This document shows positions 24,007 to 32,643 of a DNA stretch of 64,000 nucleotides, piece after piece. The notes under the pieces are model-generated. The model did not search any database. It was not told the origin of the DNA and was given only the letters and a program-made list of their open reading frames with translations. The stretch is from contig CANLHI010000001.1 of the NCBI GenBank assembly GCA_947490845.1, forward strand, positions 1 through 64,000. Reading direction: 5' to 3'. The translations under genes were made by a program, and so were the position numbers. Position 1 is the first letter of the stretch. Every line of letters starts with the position of its first letter. The stretch comes from Actinomycetota bacterium (lineage in GTDB: Bacteria; Actinomycetota; Actinomycetes; Nanopelagicales; Nanopelagicaceae).

Positions 24007-26463
24007 GTGAATCTTCAAGAGTTACCAACGCGTGCGCGGATTGTAATTATTGGCGGTGGAGTTGGTGGCACCTCAGTTGCCTACCATTTTGCCCAACTCG
24101 GCGAAAAAGATGTAGTGCTTGTTGATCGAGCAGATTTAACTAGTGGTTCAACTTTTCATTCAGCTGGCCTTGTTGGACAGTTACGCGCCGATCCGACGCT
24201 GACCAAGATGAATATGCACTCAGTTGATTTATATAGAAGTTTAGAAAAGACTGACACTCCACCAGGATGGAAAGAATGTGGCAGCATTAAAATTGCCTCT
24301 ACTCCAGAGCGTATGCAAGAAATTAAGCGCCAGATTGGATGGGCAAAGACCTTTGGGCTAGATCTAAAAGAAATTAGTTTAGGTGAGATAAAAGAGTTAT
24401 TCCCTTTGCTCAATATGGAAGGCGTGCTGGGCGGTTGTTATATGGCTTCAGATGGACAAGTCGATCCATCTCAATTAACCCAAGCGTTAGCAAGCGGTGC
24501 CCGAAAAGAAGGTGTGAAAATCTTTACTCACACCAGAGTGTTAAAGATTAATACTGAAAATGGCAGAGTCACCTCGGTATTAACTGATAAAGGTGAGATC
24601 GAATGTGAAGTTGTAGTCAATTGCGGCGGTATTTTTGCAGCCGAAATTGGGCGAATGGTAGGCGTGCGCGTGCCGATTGTGCCAATGAGTCATCAATATT
24701 TAATCACTGAGAATTTTTTACCAGATAATTCAGTCACTCTTCCATCTCTTAGAGATCCAGATAACTTGATTTACTTCCGCCAAGAGGTCAAAGGCTTGTT
24801 AATGGGCGGGTATGAAAGAAACTCCAAGGCGTGGCGGACAAGCCACGAATCCCTGGATTCAATACCAGCGGATTTCAATGCAAAATTACTGCCGGAAGAG
24901 TGGGACAGGTTCGAAGAGATTGCTACGAACGCTGCCATGCGCGTTCCTAAAATGGGCGAGATTGGTATTAAGAATTTTATAAACGGGCCAGAAGCGTTTA
25001 CGCCAGATAATGAATTCTGTTTAGGTGAGAGTTCTGTCGGTGGTTTCTATATAGCAGCAGGTTTTTGTGCACACGGAATCGCCGGCGCCGGAGGTGTTGG
25101 CAAAGTCGTTGCAGAATGGATTGTGGCGGGCGAACCCACGATGGATCTGTGGCATATGGATATCAAGAGATTCTCTGAGGCATACAAGTCGCCTAAGTTC
25201 ACCCTGGCTAGAGTCAGCGAAAATTATGAAGCTTATTACGATATTCATTATCCTGGAGAAGAACGTCAGAGTGCGCGCGGAGAAAAGAAATCTCCGATCT
25301 ACGATTGGCATAAAGAGAACCATGCAACCTTTGGAGAAAAAGCTGCTTGGGAGCGAGTTAATTTCTATTACAATCCTAATGAGAGCCAATTAAATGAAAC
25401 GCTGCGGCCGCACGGTTGGGTAGGAAAAAACTGGCATCCCGCGGTGGCACTTGAACACCATGCAACCAGAACTTCGGCTGGAATTTTTGATGAATCAAGC
25501 TTTGCCAAAATTGAGGTAACGGGTGAAGGCGCAGGAGAATTTTTATCTTTAGTCTGTGCAAATAACGTTGTAAGAGGTGTTGGCAGAACGATTTATACGC
25601 AAGCGTTAAACACAAAGGGCGGAATCGAATCTGATTACACCGTGACTCAAACCGCTGAAAACGCCTTTTTTATAGTCACTGGCACTGCTTTTCTAAACCA
25701 TGACCTGGGTTGGTTAGAAAAGATACGCAGGCAATACAACTATCAAAACGTTGCTATAAAAGATTTAACGGAAGAGTTAGCGTGTTTTGGAATTTGGGGT
25801 CCTAACGCTCGAAAAATATTAAGTAAATGTACTGAGGCGGATCTATCGAATGAAGCCTTCGGCTTTATGCGCTCTCAAATAATTAGCGTGGCAGGCGTTC
25901 AGCTTCGCGCAACACGAATCACCTATGTCGGGGAATTAGGGTGGGAGCTATACATCCCGAGAGAAAATGCTCTACAAGTTTGGCTCTCGTTAATTGAAGC
26001 AGGTAAAGAATTTGATTTACGTCCTTGTGGCTATCGGGCGATTGAGTCTTTAAGGCTAGAAAAAGGTTACCGGGCCTGGGCAGGTGAGATAAATAGTGAA
26101 ACCAATCCTTATGAGGCAGGGCTAGGTTTTGCAGTCTCGGCTAAGAAAGAAAATTTCATCGGCAGAGAAGCGGTTCTGAAGGCAGAGTCTAATAATAAAC
26201 GTAAGTTAACCGCTTTAACCTTTAGTGATATTCAGGACGTTCCATTAGGTAATGAACCGATCCTCTTTAACGGAGATGTTATTGGCAGAGTTAAATCAGC
26301 CGGTCAGGGATACACCTTAAATATTGCGATTGCTTATGCATATCTACCTCTAGAACATAGCCAGCCGGGTAAAGAGGTAAGCATTGAGATGTTTGGTCAG
26401 GCTAAGACCGCTACAGTTAGAACCGAGCCACTTTTTGATCCAGCAGGGGAGCGAATAAAATGA
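24007..26463 (+). CDS. Dimethylglycine/sarcosine dehydrogenase-like FAD enzyme with aminomethyltransferase domain
   Basis: 818 aa, GTG start. FAD-dependent oxidase domain (about 1-370): RIVIIGGGVGGTSVAYHFA, then SGSTFHSAGLVGQL, whose His corresponds to the covalent FAD attachment residue of the DMGDH family. A central FAO_M-like part (375-430) leads into a GcvT-like folate domain (440-700; GELGWELYIPRENAL near 645) and the GcvT C-terminal barrel (715-810). It demethylates dimethylglycine, sarcosine or a relative, passing one-carbon units to tetrahydrofolate. TACAGT ends 6 nt before the GTG: leaderless. Overlaps the next gene by 4 nt. Confidence 0.87.
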   Translation: MNLQELPTRARIVIIGGGVGGTSVAYHFAQLGEKDVVLVDRADLTSGSTFHSAGLVGQLRADPTLTKMNMHSVDLYRSLEKTDTPPGWKECGSIKIASTPERMQEIKRQIGWAKTFGLDLKEISLGEIKELFPLLNMEGVLGGCYMASDGQVDPSQLTQALASGARKEGVKIFTHTRVLKINTENGRVTSVLTDKGEIECEVVVNCGGIFAAEIGRMVGVRVPIVPMSHQYLITENFLPDNSVTLPSLRDPDNLIYFRQEVKGLLMGGYERNSKAWRTSHESLDSIPADFNAKLLPEEWDRFEEIATNAAMRVPKMGEIGIKNFINGPEAFTPDNEFCLGESSVGGFYIAAGFCAHGIAGAGGVGKVVAEWIVAGEPTMDLWHMDIKRFSEAYKSPKFTLARVSENYEAYYDIHYPGEERQSARGEKKSPIYDWHKENHATFGEKAAWERVNFYYNPNESQLNETLRPHGWVGKNWHPAVALEHHATRTSAGIFDESSFAKIEVTGEGAGEFLSLVCANNVVRGVGRTIYTQALNTKGGIESDYTVTQTAENAFFIVTGTAFLNHDLGWLEKIRRQYNYQNVAIKDLTEELACFGIWGPNARKILSKCTEADLSNEAFGFMRSQIISVAGVQLRATRITYVGELGWELYIPRENALQVWLSLIEAGKEFDLRPCGYRAIESLRLEKGYRAWAGEINSETNPYEAGLGFAVSAKKENFIGREAVLKAESNNKRKLTALTFSDIQDVPLGNEPILFNGDVIGRVKSAGQGYTLNIAIAYAYLPLEHSQPGKEVSIEMFGQAKTATVRTEPLFDPAGERIK

Positions 26464-26747
26464 GCAAAGTCTTTTTATTCGTTGAAGTTAATGTGAAGCC
26501 TGGCCAATTTGATGAGTTTGTTTCAAAACTCAAGAGCCATATAGCTGTTATCCGCACTGAAGCAGGCTGCGAATTTATTGATATTTATCGTGACACCCAG
26601 AAGAGCGATGTTGTAAATGTTTGGGAGATCTGGACCGATCGCCCATCTTGGGATGCCCACATGGTGAACGAAAATAGCAAAGCCTGGCAAGCAGTTGGCC
26701 CAAATTACGTATTTGGCGAGACCATTACAGTCATGGATCATCTCTAG
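26460..26747 (+). CDS. ABM-domain (YgiN-like) small protein
   Basis: 95 aa, a single antibiotic-biosynthesis-monooxygenase fold: FLFVEVNVKPGQFDEFVSKL at the N-terminus, TEAGCEFIDIYRD in the middle, VWEIWTDRPSWDAHM after. Such proteins are dimeric ferredoxin-like barrels, sometimes quinol monooxygenases. Coupled to the DMGDH-like gene (ATGA overlap), so a helper role in that pathway is inferred. Confidence 0.78.
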   Translation: MSKVFLFVEVNVKPGQFDEFVSKLKSHIAVIRTEAGCEFIDIYRDTQKSDVVNVWEIWTDRPSWDAHMVNENSKAWQAVGPNYVFGETITVMDHL

Positions 26748-26779
26748 AAATTATTTAAAGTCTGTCCTACTATTGCGCC

Positions 26780-27514
26780 ATGACATACCAACTAAGAGAT
26801 ATCAAAGGTTCTGTAGTAGTAATTACTGGCGCAACAACTGGAATCGGCGCCGCCGCCGCTAAGCAACTAGTCGAACTAGGTTGCAAGGTTGTACTTAACG
26901 CCCGTGATGAATCCAAATTAAAGGCACTTGTTTCCGAACTCGGTGCAAGCAATGCTGCTTACGTAGCGGGGGACTCATCAATTCCTGATGTATCACGCGC
27001 TGTTGCTAAGAAGGCTATCGATACCTTCGGCACAATCGACTGCGTTGTACCGAATGCGGGTATTGGTATGTATGGATCAGTTCTTGATTACAGTGATGAT
27101 GAAGTTAACCGCATGATGCGCACAAATTATGAAGCTAGTGTTCATATCGTTCGTGCAACATTGCCAACGATGCTCGCTAAAAAAGCTGGCGATATCATCA
27201 TGGTTTCATCCGTTGCAGGTTTTCGTGGAGGCGGAGATGAATCAATCTATGCTGGCACAAAGCACGCCCAAGTTGGTTTTGCTGGCGGCCTTGATCGCGA
27301 ACTTCGCGAAAAGGGTGTGCGCGTAGCACTTGTTTGCCCAGCAGGCACAGATACTCAGTTTGCAATTGAAGCAGGGCGCACAGCCGGTGAGCCAAAACTT
27401 GCTAGCTACTTACGTCCTGATGACGTTGCCTTCCAGATCGTTCAAATCATGCGTCAACCACTAACAGTGCGCACACATATTTGGACACTCTGGTCTATGC
27501 AGCAACAGTCATAA
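26780..27514 (+). CDS. Short-chain dehydrogenase/reductase
   Basis: 244 aa classical SDR. Seen: VVVITGATTGIGAAAAKQL (NAD(P)-binding), VVPNAGIGMYG (NAG motif), VSSVAGFRGGGDESIYAGTK (catalytic Ser, Tyr, Lys). Substrate unknown. TACTAT ends 6 nt before the ATG with no Shine-Dalgarno, so it is probably its own leaderless unit. It converges on the Gfo/Idh gene with an 11-nt gap. Confidence 0.87.
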   Translation: MTYQLRDIKGSVVVITGATTGIGAAAAKQLVELGCKVVLNARDESKLKALVSELGASNAAYVAGDSSIPDVSRAVAKKAIDTFGTIDCVVPNAGIGMYGSVLDYSDDEVNRMMRTNYEASVHIVRATLPTMLAKKAGDIIMVSSVAGFRGGGDESIYAGTKHAQVGFAGGLDRELREKGVRVALVCPAGTDTQFAIEAGRTAGEPKLASYLRPDDVAFQIVQIMRQPLTVRTHIWTLWSMQQQS

Positions 27515-27525
27515 CTCTGACTAAA

Positions 27526-28512
27526 TTACTTAAGCGAAGCAACGCCCATTTCGCAAGCAATTGATGAGGCAAGCCCATCATTTGCTGTTGCAAGATCTGG
27601 GTGACGCACACCTGTCTTAATGGAGCCAACCCATGCGGTTAGTTCATTGATATATGCCTGCTCGAAACGGCCCATCCAGTTTTCGTAAAGCTTTCCATGC
27701 GTGCGTGGTGGCAAATTAAAGTCATATGAGATTGAAAGCCCACCCAGGTTATCGATTTCTAGTGACCCATTTTCCATCAGAGCTTCCATGCGAACTTCAT
27801 AACCGTAGGTGCTGTTGGCGGCGATATCAATTGTCATCAATACACCTGATTCGGTGTGAGCCAAAACAGTCAGAGGATCTTGCAATTGATCGTTGGCGTA
27901 TTTGGTGCGCTTCATCGCTACCGTTGACATGGAAACGAATTCTTCGCCCAGCAACCAGCGCGCAATATCAACTTCATGTACTGCAACATTTGTTAGAAGC
28001 ATGGCAGTGGTTGCAGTTGGAGAACTTACGTTGCGCGAGATGCAACGCAGGTGCAGAACCTTGCCATATTTGCCCGATGCAATTTCTTTCTTCATTTCAA
28101 TATAGCTCGGATCAAAGCGACGCATAAAACCAAGAGTGATATTCAAGCCTGATGCATTTGCTAAATCAGCAACCTTTTTGGCATCTAGAGATTTTGGAGC
28201 AAGGGGCTTTTCGCAGAGAGTGTGCTTGCCGGCGTTGATGCTTAAAGTTAGATGCTCTGGGTGCAGCCCGTCTGGTGAACAGATAATTACCGCGTCCACG
28301 TTGGCATCACTTACAAGTGCTTGAACTGATGAGTGTTGGTTTATTGCTGTACCTGATTTTGCGGTGAGTTCTTTGGCTAGTGAATCCATCCGAGGTGCGT
28401 CTAAATCAAATAGCGCCGTAACAACTGCGCCATCCACATGCTCAGTTAGATAACGCGCATGTCCTGCGCCCATGATTCCAACACCGATGATTCCTACACG
28501 TAGATCAGACAC
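27526..28512 (-). CDS. Gfo/Idh/MocA oxidoreductase, inositol 2-dehydrogenase-like
   Basis: 328 aa. Rossmann start LRVGIIGVGIMGAGHARYL, then VIICSPDGLHPEHLTLSI, CEKPLAPKS (catalytic Lys of the EKP motif) and VAVHEVDIARWLLGEE (the His-Asp pair typical of IolG). GTG start with AGGGAG upstream. It lies 24 nt after the IolE-like gene on the same strand. An inositol isomer is the likely substrate; a related sugar cannot be excluded. Confidence 0.85.
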   Translation of the reverse strand: MSDLRVGIIGVGIMGAGHARYLTEHVDGAVVTALFDLDAPRMDSLAKELTAKSGTAINQHSSVQALVSDANVDAVIICSPDGLHPEHLTLSINAGKHTLCEKPLAPKSLDAKKVADLANASGLNITLGFMRRFDPSYIEMKKEIASGKYGKVLHLRCISRNVSSPTATTAMLLTNVAVHEVDIARWLLGEEFVSMSTVAMKRTKYANDQLQDPLTVLAHTESGVLMTIDIAANSTYGYEVRMEALMENGSLEIDNLGGLSISYDFNLPPRTHGKLYENWMGRFEQAYINELTAWVGSIKTGVRHPDLATANDGLASSIACEMGVASLK

Positions 28513-28536
28513 TTTTACTCCCTGTTTGTTTGTGGT

Positions 28537-29442
28537 TTATAGATTAGCTAAAGCCGGTGCGACAACGTTATGAAGGTAATCAACTGACTGTTTCATGCCT
28601 GTAATTGGGCCTTCTCCAAGAGAAGGCATTTCACCAGTAATCGCAACATCTTGCTCGATGACATACCAACCCTGGTATCCCGCACTTTCCAGGGCAAGGA
28701 TGGTCTCCAGAATTGGCACATCGCCTTGTCCAAGAGGAGTAAACAAACCTTTCTGCACACCTTCCATGATGCTCTGCTGGCGCGCAAGTACTGGCGGAAC
28801 AGATTTCATATTTACATCTTTTAAATGCACATGGCCAACACGGCTGGCGTATTTCTTGGCAAATTCGGCTGGATCTTGTCCACCGATTGTCATATGCCCG
28901 GTATCTAGACACCACATCACATCAGAGTTATCGACCACCAAATCAATATCTTTTTTAGTCTCAATGACGGTTTGTAAGTGTGGGTGAACAACTTGAACAA
29001 GCCCGTGATCTTTACAGATCTGATCAACTTCGGCGAGCATCTTAAAGAACTGTGTAACTTCATCGTTGCTTAACTCTTCAGGGTTTGCCCAATCCCAAGT
29101 CTGCACAGGGCAAGAGACAAAATGAGTTGCACCGATTTCTTGGAATTTCTTACTGCTCTTAATCGCCATTTCGCGAGTAGCTTTTTCTTGCGATTTATCG
29201 TGTAATACAACTGGGGTGAATCCACCGATCATTGACATCTTAAATTCCGCTAATTGATCTTTAAGTTCCGCTGAGTCATCTGAGAAGAATCCAGGTGCAC
29301 CAAGTTCGGTTGCAGGTAAACCAAGGCCGCTCATTTCAGAGAGCACACGCTTGGTGGGCAACATCGCGCCCCAACCCGGAACTTCACAAATTCCCCAAGA
29401 GATTGGCGCCGATGCGATGCGTTGTAAGAATGCAGTGGTCAT
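28537..29442 (-). CDS. IolE-like TIM-barrel protein (2-keto-myo-inositol dehydratase family)
   Basis: About 301 aa. The N-terminus RIASAPISWGICEVPGWG matches the IolE signature; VVHPHLQTVIE, CLDTGHMTIGGQDP and RVGHVHLKDVN carry metal-binding His, Asp and Glu of the xylose-isomerase-like fold. The frame is open 48 codons further, but the ATG at 29442 is preceded at exactly 6 nt by TATGAT, marking a leaderless start. Paired with the Gfo/Idh gene it suggests oxidation then dehydration of an inositol; iolB, C and D are not in the window. Confidence 0.82.
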   Translation of the reverse strand: MTTAFLQRIASAPISWGICEVPGWGAMLPTKRVLSEMSGLGLPATELGAPGFFSDDSAELKDQLAEFKMSMIGGFTPVVLHDKSQEKATREMAIKSSKKFQEIGATHFVSCPVQTWDWANPEELSNDEVTQFFKMLAEVDQICKDHGLVQVVHPHLQTVIETKKDIDLVVDNSDVMWCLDTGHMTIGGQDPAEFAKKYASRVGHVHLKDVNMKSVPPVLARQQSIMEGVQKGLFTPLGQGDVPILETILALESAGYQGWYVIEQDVAITGEMPSLGEGPITGMKQSVDYLHNVVAPALANL

Positions 29443-29476
29443 TGGCTGATCATAACTTGAGCGGTAAGGTCTGAAC

Positions 29477-30340
29477 ATGACTATGGATATTGGCGGATCT
29501 TTCCGGCACGAATTAACTGGCAGCTTTTCACAAGGTTCGGACTCAAATCCCACCGTTGCGATGGTGGAAGCCTCATATAAGGCCAATAATCTGCACTTTC
29601 GCTACGTGAACTGTGAAGTAAACCCAGATCAGTTAGAAGCGGCTGTAGCGGGCGCCCGGGCGATGAATTGGAAGGGTTTTAACTGTTCTATCCCTCATAA
29701 AGTAGAAGTAATTAAGTATTTGGACGGCCTTGGGGAATCCGCATCGTTAATCGGGGCGGTTAATTGCGCGGTCAACCGCGACGGCAAGTTAATCGGTGAA
29801 AATACCGATGGTAAAGGCTTTTTGAAATCATTCTTGGAGCTAACACCAGCAACCGGTAAGACAATCGTTCTACTTGGCGCTGGCGGTGCGGCGCGAGCAA
29901 TTGCAGTTGAACTTGCGTTGGCGGGTGCTGCAAAGTTCTATGTAGTAAACCGCTCTCGCACGCGAGGTGAAGAACTTGCGAAGTTGTTAAATGAAAAGAC
30001 AAAAGCAAAGGCTGAATTTGTGGAGTGGAATAAGACCTATTCGGTTCCACTAGATGCCGAAGTGGTAATCAATTCAACTTCAATGGGTATGGTTAATACC
30101 GAAGGCAAGCAGGATATTGATTTTGATTCGATTCGCCCAGGGATGTTGGCCGCAGATGTAATTGTTAATCCACCGCAAACCTATTTCCTGGATGAAGCTG
30201 GCAAGCGTGGAGCAACAACTTTGCAAGGCTTAGGCATGGTGGTTAATCAAGCAGTAATCGGAATTAAGTACTGGACTGGCGCAGACGTTGATGCCAAAGA
30301 TTTAAACGATGAGCTCTTGCGAGTTTTGGGTCTTTCTTAA
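29477..30340 (+). CDS. AroE-like dehydrogenase with altered substrate pocket
   Basis: 287 aa, shikimate dehydrogenase fold. Seen: NCSIPHKVEVIKYLD near residue 70 (catalytic Lys), IGAVNCAVN, NTDGKGFLKS (catalytic Asp), the nucleotide loop VLLGAGGAARAIAVELA near 130, NSTSMGM and LQGLGMVVNQAV. The N-terminal SLSP-x-HN motif that grips shikimate is replaced by GSDSNPTVAMVEA, so the substrate may be quinate-like or another cyclic polyol acid. TAAGGT ends 6 nt before the ATG. Divergent from the IolE-like gene with 34 bp between them. Confidence 0.8.
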   Translation: MTMDIGGSFRHELTGSFSQGSDSNPTVAMVEASYKANNLHFRYVNCEVNPDQLEAAVAGARAMNWKGFNCSIPHKVEVIKYLDGLGESASLIGAVNCAVNRDGKLIGENTDGKGFLKSFLELTPATGKTIVLLGAGGAARAIAVELALAGAAKFYVVNRSRTRGEELAKLLNEKTKAKAEFVEWNKTYSVPLDAEVVINSTSMGMVNTEGKQDIDFDSIRPGMLAADVIVNPPQTYFLDEAGKRGATTLQGLGMVVNQAVIGIKYWTGADVDAKDLNDELLRVLGLS

Positions 30341-31830
30341 ACTTTAGAAAGATCTGATTCGGCAACCACGCGCAGGGCTTGCGCTGCAATTGTCAGTGCC
30401 GGGTTCATTGCAGCAGAAGATGGGAAGAACCCACCGTCGATCAAGTAAAGATTGTGATGATCATGGCTGCGGCAATATCCATCGACAACACTGGTGCGCG
30501 GGTCTAGGCCAGCCACAGTTGTGCCGCATTGATGTGAGTTCATTGAGATATCAAAGGGCTGCCTAAAGATCGCTTGGTAGCCCGTCTTACGTAAGGTTTT
30601 CTTTGCTCTACGCAATAGCTCCATATGTGTTTTCATACCAACTGATTTGCGGGCGATCTTAATTGCCCCATTTTGCGCGATAGTTACCCGGTTTTCTGGG
30701 TGCGGCAGATCCTCACTCATCACCACAAATTCAACGCTGTGATCAGAGACCAGATTTAGTAACGGCAGCGGAACGTGCTTGGCAAATGATTTCATCATGA
30801 TGCCCTGAACTTTTCCAATTAATTGAACTGCTCCCAGTGGATAACCCTTGCCACCATCTAGATACCAATCTGTAAAGGAAAGCGTCTTTTGGAATGTGAC
30901 ATCGTTTTTACGGCGCATATCAATGGCTGCGATATGGCTGTTGTTATGCATCATAAAGTTTCGTCCAACTTGATCTGATGAATTTGCAACACCTGATCTC
31001 AGTAACAAGGCTGCGGTATTTACCGAACCAGCTGAGATAACAAATTTCTTTCCATAAATTTCTAACTGCTCTCCATTGCGAGTTGCCTCCAAATAGCTAA
31101 CCGACTTGCCATCGGCAGATAAAACAATTCGGTTTACTTGAACAGATGTTTCTAGAGTCACATTTCCTGTGGCAATGGCTGGATTAAGTGCGTTGACTTC
31201 GGCATCACTCTTGGCATCTAACTTGCAGACAAAACCATCGCAGGTCTTGCAACGAATACATTTTCCGCCCGGGCCTAAGTCGATTCCCATCGAATTGGAA
31301 TGTGGATGAACTCCAGCCTTGGTAAGTCTTTTGCCGAGCTCTTCCACGTATGGCTCATGCTTCATGGCAGGGTATGGAAATGGAGTACTTCGATTGTTGC
31401 CGTAAATATTCTGAGCATCACCGTGGACGCGATATAACTCTTCTGCGCCGTAGTAATACGGTTCTAAATCTTCATAGGTAAATGGCCAAGCCGGAGAAAT
31501 ACCTTCTTGGTGCTTGATTACTCCAAAGTCGAAGCGGCTAAAGCGGGGCAGCGATGCGCCATAAACTTTGCTGTTGCCGCCGACAAAATAATGAACTCCC
31601 GGAACGAAAGATTTGCCTTTTTCATCAACCCATTTTTCATTTGGTTTGTAGCGGGTCTTCATAAAGATTTCTGAGGGCGACCAGTTTTCGGGTTCACGTG
31701 GCATGCGCTCTCCACGCTCTAAAACCATCGTTTTTATGCCCTTATTGGCCAGAGCGAAGGCGGTAGTTGCTCCACCCATCCCAGAACCAACAATGACCAC
31801 ATCCGATTCAAGGCGAATCGGTGCGGTCAT
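30337..31830 (-). CDS. GMC-family oxidoreductase with cysteine cluster
   Basis: 497 aa FAD-dependent alcohol or sugar dehydrogenase. Seen: DVVIVGSGMGGATTAFALA at the N-terminus, VGGNSKVYGASLPR near residue 85, a cysteine motif CIRCKTCDGFVC near 190 followed by AKSDAEVNAL, and the C-terminal catalytic part NSHQCGT and DGGFFPSSAAMNPALTIAAQ. The C-x2-C-x2-C-x4-C plus AKS pattern occurs in long-chain alcohol oxidases and gluconate dehydrogenase relatives. It follows the ABC ATPase gene by 18 nt, so it probably oxidises the imported sugar. It overlaps the convergent AroE-like gene by 4 nt. Confidence 0.82.
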   Translation of the reverse strand: MTAPIRLESDVVIVGSGMGGATTAFALANKGIKTMVLERGERMPREPENWSPSEIFMKTRYKPNEKWVDEKGKSFVPGVHYFVGGNSKVYGASLPRFSRFDFGVIKHQEGISPAWPFTYEDLEPYYYGAEELYRVHGDAQNIYGNNRSTPFPYPAMKHEPYVEELGKRLTKAGVHPHSNSMGIDLGPGGKCIRCKTCDGFVCKLDAKSDAEVNALNPAIATGNVTLETSVQVNRIVLSADGKSVSYLEATRNGEQLEIYGKKFVISAGSVNTAALLLRSGVANSSDQVGRNFMMHNNSHIAAIDMRRKNDVTFQKTLSFTDWYLDGGKGYPLGAVQLIGKVQGIMMKSFAKHVPLPLLNLVSDHSVEFVVMSEDLPHPENRVTIAQNGAIKIARKSVGMKTHMELLRRAKKTLRKTGYQAIFRQPFDISMNSHQCGTTVAGLDPRTSVVDGYCRSHDHHNLYLIDGGFFPSSAAMNPALTIAAQALRVVAESDLSKV

Positions 31831-31848
31831 TGTTGTCTGAGCTACTAA

Positions 31849-32643
31849 TTAACGAACTGGAGTAAGTGCTTGGTCTTTCTTATCGACCGTCATCGCACCA
31901 GTCATGATTGCAACAACATCGTTCATGGAGTGAGTCTTTGGAGTAACTACTGCAGCGCGCTTTCCGAGACGTTGAATCTGGATGCGATCTGCAACTTCAA
32001 AGACCTGAGGCATGTTGTGTGAAATCAAGATAACTGGCATGCCGCGATCGCGCAGTGACTCAATTAGCTTGAGTACTTGACGTGATTCACGAACACCAAG
32101 GGCTGCAGTTGGCTCATCCAAGATAATTAACTTCTGGCCGAAAGCAGCCGCGCGAGCAACTGCTACTGCCTGACGTTGACCACCGGAAAGTGTTTCAACT
32201 GCCTGTGAAATATTTTGAATAGTTCCGATGCCAAGGGCTGAGATATGTTCTTTGGCAGCCTTGCGCATTCCAGAGCTATCGATCATGCGGAAGACTGATC
32301 CAAGCGGACCCTTCTTACGCATTTCACGGCCAAGAAAGAGGTTAGATGCGATATCGAGTGCTGGTGCAACAGCGAGTGACTGATACACAGTTTCGATTCC
32401 GGCATGGCGCCCATCGTTAGGTCGCTTAAATGACATTTGTTGGCCGTCAAGAATGATCTGACCTTCATCAGGAATTTCAGCTCCTGATAAACATTTAATC
32501 ATCGTTGATTTACCAGCTCCGTTATCGCCAACTACTGCGAGAACTTCACCTGGGAATAGTTCTAGATCTGAGCCATCGAGTGCGACGACGCGACCATAGG
32601 ATTTAGTTAACCCAACTGCTTGAAGAATTGGTGACTTACTCAT
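31849..32643 (-). CDS. Sugar ABC transporter ATPase (CUT2, single domain)
   Basis: About 264 aa with one nucleotide-binding domain: Walker A GDNGAGKST near residue 40, signature LSGGQRQAVAVARA near 142, Walker B KLIILDEPTAALG near 163. Ribose-type systems usually have a double ATPase; single-domain versions (FrcA-like) form homodimers. The ATG at 32643 has AGAAAGG 7 nt upstream and overlaps the permease stop (ATGA). An in-frame ATG 7 codons earlier is less likely. Confidence 0.92.
   Translation of the reverse strand: MSKSPILQAVGLTKSYGRVVALDGSDLELFPGEVLAVVGDNGAGKSTMIKCLSGAEIPDEGQIILDGQQMSFKRPNDGRHAGIETVYQSLAVAPALDIASNLFLGREMRKKGPLGSVFRMIDSSGMRKAAKEHISALGIGTIQNISQAVETLSGGQRQAVAVARAAAFGQKLIILDEPTAALGVRESRQVLKLIESLRDRGMPVILISHNMPQVFEVADRIQIQRLGKRAAVVTPKTHSMNDVVAIMTGAMTVDKKDQALTPVR

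Noticed and set aside
28537..29586. Longer IolE-like protein starting at 29586
   Set aside because: The extension overlaps the divergent AroE-like gene and its promoter; the family motif begins right after the ATG at 29442, which has a well-placed -10 box.
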